NCBI RefSeq assembly: GCF_041381155.1
Contig: NC_091144.1
Coordinates: 36,523,262-36,587,261 of the forward strand
Source of the DNA: Argopecten irradians
Taxonomy: Eukaryota > Mollusca > Bivalvia > Pectinida > Pectinidae
Direction: 5' to 3'
DNA length: 64,000 nt
The position numbers were made by a program, and so were the translations under genes. A model generated the notes under the pieces. It was given only the letters and a program-made list of their open reading frames with translations. It ran no database searches and had not been told where the DNA came from. Shown one piece after another: positions 49,901-58,900 of this stretch; the first letter of the stretch is position 1, and the number at the start of each line of letters is the position of its first letter.

Positions 49901-52900
49901 GAGAACCACAGGTCAGTTACACACATAGGGATCTGACCAGATTCTGAGAGATTCTGGTTTACAGAGAGATCTGATCAGTGAGAGATTCTTGTTTACAGAG
50001 AGATCTGATCAGTGAGAGATTCTGATTTACAGAGATGTGATCAGTTATAGATTCTGGTTTACAGAGAGATATGATCAGTGAGAGATTCTGGTGATCACTG
50101 AGAGAAGCTGGTATTACAGAGAGATCTGATCAGTGAGAGATACTAGTACTGGTTTACACAGAGATGTGATCAGTGAGAGATACTAGTTTACAGAGAGATA
50201 TGATCAGTGAGAGATTCAAGTTTACTGAGTCTGATCACTGAGAGAATCTGGTATTACAGAGAGATCTGATTAGTGACAGATACTAGTACTGGTTTACAGA
50301 GAGATGTGATCAGTGAGAGATTCTGTTTTACTGAGAGATCTGATTTGCGAGAGATTTCAGAGATCTGATTTGCGAGAGATTTCATAGAGATCTGATCAGG
50401 GAGAGATTCTTGTGTACAAGAGAGATTCTGGTCAGAAATACGTTAGTAACAGTGCAATTCTCTTTACTGGTTATTCTGTTTTGCATATCACAGAGTTACC
50501 TCCCTTGCAGTTATATATCCAATGTGACATCATTATTTTTGGGAGTGGAACTCTCATCATTTTGTTTGGAAAGTACAGTACATTATAATCAATTGCTACC
50601 GACAAGGCCAGGTAATTCTGTAATATACAAACACAACATACCTTTTAAAGAACTTATGATATATATACCTCATTAATTTTGTTTAAAATTACTTATTTGT
50701 ATATTCCGAATACCTTGGTTAAGTATTTTGTGTTGATGTGAGATCTGCTGAAGGCTTTATGATTTATCTTGGTTTATAACATTGTATACGATTTAACTTT
50801 GTATGTTACCAGGGAAGATGAAGTGGTGCTGGTCCAGGAGTCTGAGGTCAAAGGCCGTGCCTGTCAATTATCTGAAGAACCATTCCTAAAAGATCATGAT
50901 GATGGTAAGTGGAGGAGTCTCATTTCTGTACAAGCCCTTTGTACTTCTTGTTCTGTGACATGTCTGTACTTTAGGGATGTGGGGTTTGTGATGTGTACAG
51001 GCCTTTTGTACCCCTTGTTCTGTGACATGTCTGTACTTTCGGGATTTTTGGTTTGTGATGTGTACAGGCCTTTTGTGCCCCTTGTTCTGTAACAGGTCTA
51101 GATCTGTTCTTTAGGGATGTGTGGTTTGTGATGTGTACAGGCCCTTTGTACCCCTTGTTCTGTGACATGTCTGTACTTTCGGGATTTTTGGTTTGTGATG
51201 TGTACAGGCCTTTTGTGCCCCTTGTTCTGTAACAGGTCTAGATCTGTACTTTAGGGATGTGTGGTTTGTGATGTGTACAGGCCCTTTGTACCCCTTGCTC
51301 TGTGACAGGTCTGTATTTCACAGGGATGGGTGGTTTGTGATGTGTACAGGCCCTTTGTACCCCTTGTTCTGTGACAGACATGTACTTTCGAGATGTGTGG
51401 TTTGTGATGTGTACAGGCCCTTTGTACCCCTTGTTCTGAGACAGGTCTGTACTTTAGGGATGGATTGTTTGTGATTATGTACAGGCCCTCTGTACCTTTT
51501 GTTCTGTGACAGGTCTGTACTTTAGGGATGGATTGTTTGTGATATGTACAGGCCCTCTGTACCTTTTTTAGGTCATCTGACCCGAAGGGTCAGGATGACC
51601 TATAGTCGTCATGTTTCGTCCGTCGTCGTCCGCCGTCGCCGCCGTCCGCCGTCCGCCGTGCGTTAACATTTCACATTTTGAAAACTTCTTCTCAAGTTTC
51701 TACCGGTGCGATTTAGCTGAAAACTTGCATGAAATGATCGTGACATGGTCCCGACAAAGTGTTGTTATTTTTTCGGGTCGATCTGAAATCACAGATGGCC
51801 GCCACAGCCGCCATCTTGAAAACACATTTTGAACTGTCTTCTCAAGTTCTACCGGTGCGATTTGGCTGAAACTTGCATGTGAAATGATCCTGACATGGTC
51901 CCGACAAAGTGTTGTTATTTTTCGGGTCGATCTGAAATCCAAGATGGCCGCCACAGCCGCCATCTTGAAAACACATTTTGAACTTCTTCTCAAGTTCTAC
52001 CAGTGCAATTTGGCTGAAACTTGCATTGAAATGATCCTGACATGGTCCCGACAAAGTGTTGTTATTTTTCGGGTCGATCTGAAATCCAAGATGGCCGCCA
52101 CAGCCGCCATCTTGAAAACACATTTTGAACTTCTTCTCAAGTTCTACCGGTGCAATTTGGCTGAAACTTGCATGAAATGATCCTGACATGGTCCCGACAA
52201 AGTGTTGTTATTTTTCGGGTCGATCTGAAATCCAAGATGGCCGCCACAGCTGCCATCTTGAAAACACATTTTGAACTTCTTCTCAAGTTCTATTAGAGCG
52301 ATTTGGCTGAAACTTGCATGAAATGATCCTGACAATGGTCCCGACAAAGTGTTGTTATTTTTCGGGTCTATCCAAAATCCAAGATGGCCGCCACAGCTTC
52401 CATCTTGAAAACACATTTTGAACTTCTTCTCAAGTTCTACCGGTGCGATTTGGCTGAAACTTGCATGAAATGATCCTGACATGGTCCTGACAAAGTGTTG
52501 TTTTTCGGGTTGATCTGAAATCCAAGATGGCCGCCAAAGCCGCCATCTTGAAAACACATTTTCAACTTCTTCTCAAGTTCTACCAGTGCGATTTGGCTGA
52601 AACTTGCATGAAATGATCCTGACATGGTCCTGACAAAGTGACCCATATGTAATTAATTTTACTATTGCCAAGGTAGTCAGATGACCGTTGTGGCCCTTTG
52701 GGCCTCTTGTTCTGTGACAGGTCTGTGCGCTGCCTGGTGGAGAATGGAGGTACTAATTAAAAGAGACTTGGTGAAGAGGAGGATATTGAACAAACAGCCT
52801 GTGTACCAGCTGCTTCCCCTGGGTATGGAGGCTGCCCGCCTCCTAAAAACACATTTCACCTACCCTGTAGGCACGGGTAAGATCCTCTTTAGTTCAACAC

Positions 52901-55900
52901 TTATTTGTAATTTAATCTCAGTAGTGTGAAGCCTTGTGTTAAATCTCTGTGGACCGGCACCAAATTTCTATAAAAAAAAACTAATAACACTGATTTAAGT
53001 CAACACTTCAGAAACTTTGTTAATACAATGTCTAGTACAGGAAATATTTAAAAAAAAAAAAAAAAAAAAAAATTCTTCAGAGAAGATGCCATTTCAACCA
53101 ACTTCCGATACTCAATACTTGTCTAACAGTCGCTTCAGACATGATTTTAAAAACTAAGGCAGTTGGTGTCAAATTTTTCCAAACATGTCCATCAGACTGG
53201 CACATTTCACGATGTCTGGTTTTATTTTTCAAAATGAAAATTTATACCAACTAATTTTTCACTAATTTAAAATATAAAAAAAAAATCTAACTAAAAATTA
53301 TACAAACATATAGTCATGAGAGGAAAACACATTTATTTAGTAGTCAAAATAAATTTAAAAACTATTATATTGAAAATTGTGTCGTTGTTTTCTAGTTTCA
53401 AATGTTTCCTTTATTTTGTAATTTCACCAGTTTTACTGTTGTTTTTTTGAAAACCCTCGTTATTACACAATATATCATGTTTAGACCAATAAGATGTCTG
53501 AGATATGGAATGAAGCGTTCTGGATACTAAGATTTAAGTGGTATTGCCTAAACCATGTGACTTGATGCTACCTGATGAACAATCCTTCGTTGAGAACTAT
53601 CAGTCTTCTGGAGTTTTAAGAGTCGGCAGTGATATATTAATTAAGGATTACCAATAGAAAATGTGTCTGTTGTTATCTGTTTTGACGATTTAAAAAAATA
53701 TATGTCTCTGCTTCCGTTATTTGAAAGTGGATTGTTTTAGATTAGTTTTGATTTATGTGGGTGTTTTTCTCGACAAAAGGATTTTTTCCACTTACAAAAG
53801 ATAAATTTAATCGCCTTATTCCTAAAGGTTACAATATAACAGCCTCTGATATGATTGTGTTATTTTAGAGAACCAATAAAAAGAATTGAGAAAACTTAAC
53901 ATATAAACATAGTTCTGATAGTCACCTCTTATTTCACAATATTCAACGGCGTCTAGCGTGCCGAAATGTTTAGGGTATGATTAACATTGAGTCTTTCAAA
54001 TTCCTCCATCGTTCAAAGGTCAAGGAAACACCTTCACTTCCTTCCTGAGGAGATCGGGCATGTACCAAAGATAGATATTCACTTGGGCTTATCCAGAAAC
54101 ATAATTGTTGCGACCTAGATGAATTCTTAGGTCTACGGCTTTTCCTGCAATACATTTCTCTAAGGCGTTGTCAATGTCTTTACAATACCAAACTTTTGTC
54201 CATTGTTGTGGACTGAGAGTAACACCCTTCTTTGTTGGATATAATGTTCCTCTTTCACTCGTGTCATAAAGTCTTGACATGAATAAGGGACTTGTTTGCC
54301 GTTACAAAACAATCGTTTCCTATGTCCAGTCTACAGTAATCGCCATTGGTTCGTCTCTGCACAAGATCTGTTTTCTCTTGTTCAAAGGCTATGACAGGGT
54401 CCAGTTTGTCAATTGCCAAACCAGTACCTTCGACGGTATCTCCATATTTTGTTTATATGCTGTCTTACTGTGTCAATATATGTGTTTCCATGTCTCTTGT
54501 CAACGATAAATACAAGAGAATAATGAACACTTTCATATGAAGATGGACTCTTTATACAGACACTGTGATGATGAAATACGATGTACACGTTACCACTAAA
54601 ATTATAGGGGCAGTTCTATCCCTACACATGGGGTACTCTCCTACTGGCTCAAAACTTATAGGGGCAGCTCTGATCCTACCCCTATCTACTGATTCTAAAA
54701 TTAAAGGGACAGTTCTGACCCTACTCATAATAGGGGCAGTTCTGACCCAACACTTAACTGGCTCTAAAATTATAGGGTCAGACTATCCCTACTGACTCTA
54801 AAATTATAGGGCCAGTTCTGACCCCACTCATACATATATGCTGTTATTATGGCCAGATTGAAGATAGCAAGTAAGTTAATTTTTCAGAAAATATATAACA
54901 CCTATGGGCATGCTACCCAAAGATGCTCCAACGCTGGCGGATGGTAATTTTCACTATCAAAAAGAAGAGCACACAAATTGGCATTTTTCTTCAGTTACAA
55001 AAATTATTTACGTTACACCATTAGTTTTATTTTATAAGTTTGAGATACTTATTTTACTCCAAGATAAAAATATTAAAAATAATTAACTGCATTCTGAAAA
55101 AATGTACGACACTAAGTCCTATTATGGATTGACATACTAATTGTGCATTCACCAAGAGCGAAATATTTTATTTCATACCGTATTCGACCAAATAAGCGCC
55201 CAGGGTGTTTTAAAATTTTAAAAAATCATAATTAAAAGATGCTGATAAGAAAAAATCATTGCAAATCTATACAGTTTTGTGTAGTTTGGGTCTTTATTTA
55301 TGCTTTGGCAATTGAAATTGAGGCCTCAAAGGGGCGCTTATAGAGATATGGGCGCTTATTGAGTCGAATACGGTACATATTTTTGTGCTTATTAGACACA
55401 TATACACAGGATTAAACATCCATTATTCTTCAAATAAAGGGTATTGTTTATGCTCTATCGGCGATGGAGCAACTTTAATGATATATATTATGATGAATCT
55501 ATTTTGACAGACCCAAATCAGAAAACTGTTAAACGTGAAGAAGGACAAGAAAACTTCCTGTATACGAACGACAGCGGCCATGATGGGTAAATTGTTTTAT
55601 CATTAAATCATTGTCAGTTAGAACTGAAATTTTTAAAACAATGCTTGGTTGTTCCAGAATACATTGGAAAAATTATCACATGTATTTGACACTTTAAATA
55701 CTGTAAATCTGATTTAAATTTAAGCGAGAGAAATTTACAGTAATTAAAGAAGGTTGCTTGGTGTGAAAATTCCAGAGGGTAATATTTTGTACATGTATAA
55801 ACTTGGTTGGATATAATTCAGAAAGTGTATCTATTGCGAAAATAACATCACCACAAGTTTTTATGGATGTCAGTTTGCCAACTTTGTCATTGTATCACAA

Positions 55901-58900
55901 AATAAGTACATGTATACAGTACTTTGATTACAACTTTGATTGCAGGGTAATATTACAGGTTGACCACAGAGAACTTGGTGGAGATCGCCTCAGTCTAAGT
56001 CAGGTAAGTCATAAATACCTGTAATTCTATCTGACTTACAGAACTTGATGGGGAGCGCCTCGGTCTGAGTCAGGTAAGTCATAAATACCTGTAATTCTGT
56101 CTGACCCAGAGAACATGGTGGAGATCGCCTCAGTCTAAGTCAGGTAAGTCATAAATACCTGTAATTCTATCTGACTTACAGAACTTGATGGGGAGCGCCT
56201 CGGTCTGAGTCAGGTAAGTCATAAATACCTGTAATTCTGTCTGACCCAGAGAACATGGTGGAGATCACCTCGGTCTGAGTCAGGTAAGTCATAAATACCT
56301 GTAATTCTGTCTGACTTACAGAACTTGATGGGGAGCGCCTCGGTCTGGGTCAGGTAGGTCATAAATACCTGTAATTCTATCTGACTCAAGGAACTTGGTT
56401 GGGAATACCTCGGTCTGAGTCAGGTAAGTCATAAATACCTGTAATTTTATCTGACCCAGAGAACATGATGGAGATCGCCTCGGTCTGAGTCAGGTAAGTC
56501 ATAAATACCTGTAATTCTGTCTGACTTACAGAACTTGATGGGGATCGCCTAGGTCTAAGTCAGGTAAGTCATAAATACCTGTAATTCGGTCTTACCCAGA
56601 GAACATGGTGGAGATCGCCTCGGTCTAAGTCAGGTAAGTCATAAATACCTGTAATTCTATCTGACCCAGAGAACTTGGTGGTGATCGCCTAGGTCTAAGT
56701 CAGGTAAGTCATAAATACCTGTAATTTTATCTGACCCAGAGAACATGATGGAGATCGCCTCGGTCTGAGTCAGGTAAGTCATAAATACCTGTAATTCTGT
56801 CTGACTTACAGAACTTGATGGGGAGCGCCTCGGTCTGAGTCAGGTAGGTCATAAATACCTGTAATTCTATCTGACTCATGGAACTTGGTTGGGAATACCT
56901 CGGTCTGAGTCAGGTAAGTCATAAATACCTGTAATTCGGTCTCAGTCAGGTAAGTCTTAAAAACCTGTAATTCTGTCTGACCCAGGGAACTTGGTGGGGA
57001 ATACCTCGGTCTGAGACAGGTAGGTCATAAATACCTGTAATTCTGTCTGACCCAGGGAACTTGGTGGGGAATACCTCGGTCTGAGACAGGTAGGTCATAA
57101 ATACCTGTAATTCTGTCTGACCCAGGGAACTTGGTGGGGAGCGCCTCGGTCTGAGTCAGGAAAGTCATAAATGCCTGTAAATCTGTCAGACTCATTTCCA
57201 TTAGAACTAATAGCTGGCTGGTTCCATTGGTTTGTTGGTTTCTACTGAATGCACTGTCAACAACAAATTTCTGAAATTGAATTAATTACATATACAGGCT
57301 AATCTCTCTTTGAAGATTCAAGGGACAAAGAAAAAATGGTGTTTACTCATTCAACCCTCACAATTCATAATGGACTGGTCTAGTCTTTGATTAAGAGGAA
57401 CCTAAATGTGTCTTTAGGGGTGCATGAGTTAATTATCAGATTGAGTTTATATTGACAGGGAAGGATCTTTCTAAATGAAATCATTTGGGGAACTAAATGA
57501 AATCATTTGGGGAATATGCAATTACCCCATGTATTAAATTGAAACTGAAGACGAATAAAGGATCCCTTTTTTCATTTGACTGATTGCATCAATATCCCAA
57601 ATCCTGGTGTCCATATTGAATGTCTTGGAGGGGAGACAACTCTCAAAGATTCAATTTTACTTTACAGTTGTGTGACTTGCTGTCGGTGGAAGGGTTGACG
57701 TACAGAACACAACAGCTAAAAATTGGAGACTATCAGTGGGTGTGGCGATGTGACGGACAAGAGCATATCCTTCCATGTGTGGTCGAGCGTAAACGTGTAG
57801 GTAAGTGTAAGACTTGTTAACTACTGTACATTGTACCCATTAAATTACTGTTAAGGTTTAAGACCCGGTTTAAACTAGTGTTTTTTTGGATCACCTGACC
57901 TCAAGGAGCTTATGTCATGGCGCGGTGTCCATCATCCGTCTGTCAACATTTCCTTTAAAACGCTACTAGTCATAGAGTTCTGCATGGATTGTAACCAAAT
58001 TTGACCAGAAACATCCTCAGGGGAATGGAAACAGAGTTTGTATAAATTTTGGCTCTGACCCCATGGAGCAGAAAGAGTAGGGCCCAACAGTGAAAATAGA
58101 GGTATATCTTTAAAAAAAAATTGGGGATTATATTTATCCTGTTACCTTAGCTTCTCTACTTAGCAACCAATATTGTTCCAAAAGCATAAAAATAGCTACT
58201 ACAGAGGGAAAAATATGTAAATATAAGGATTGAAAAGTATTTTTATGGTGTTTACAGTGGTATGAATGCAATTGGATACAATGGGGTTAGCGCTACATGT
58301 ATAATATGACTGTATTCAACCACATGCATACCACCGTAAACAAAACAAAACACTTTGCAATCTTATGTAACCATGAATATTTTGTAAGCATGATCATTTC
58401 AAAAAATATTTTAATGTATCACTTCAGATGACATGGCGAGAACTCTGAAAGAGGGGCGGTTCTGGACTCAGGTAACCAAGATGAAGGGGTTTAAGTCGGA
58501 GTTTGAGGAGAAGGGCGTGGCTTGTGTTGTACACTACCTCGTGGAAGGGAACCCCGAAAATTATGTGGTCAGGTGTGGTGACGGCTGTCAGGGAATTGGT
58601 CGATGTGGATATCCCTCCTTACAACAAGTCAAGGTGCTTACTGTAATGTTCTTTGTGATCGCTGGAAGAAAAGTCAAATATTTCCGACGATTTTGTGAAA
58701 TAAATTCCAGATAGTCTGCACCTTAGAAATTTATGTGAAGAGTGTACTAATAATGGCATGTCAGTGTGTTATAATGATTTCATTTGAAAATTAACCACAC
58801 AGGTATATTTTGTAAAGTTATTATTAATTTGGACGTAGGCTTCAAATGCAAGAAATCAGCTCACTTATAAATATTTGGCCACTAGCTATACCTTTGCTGT

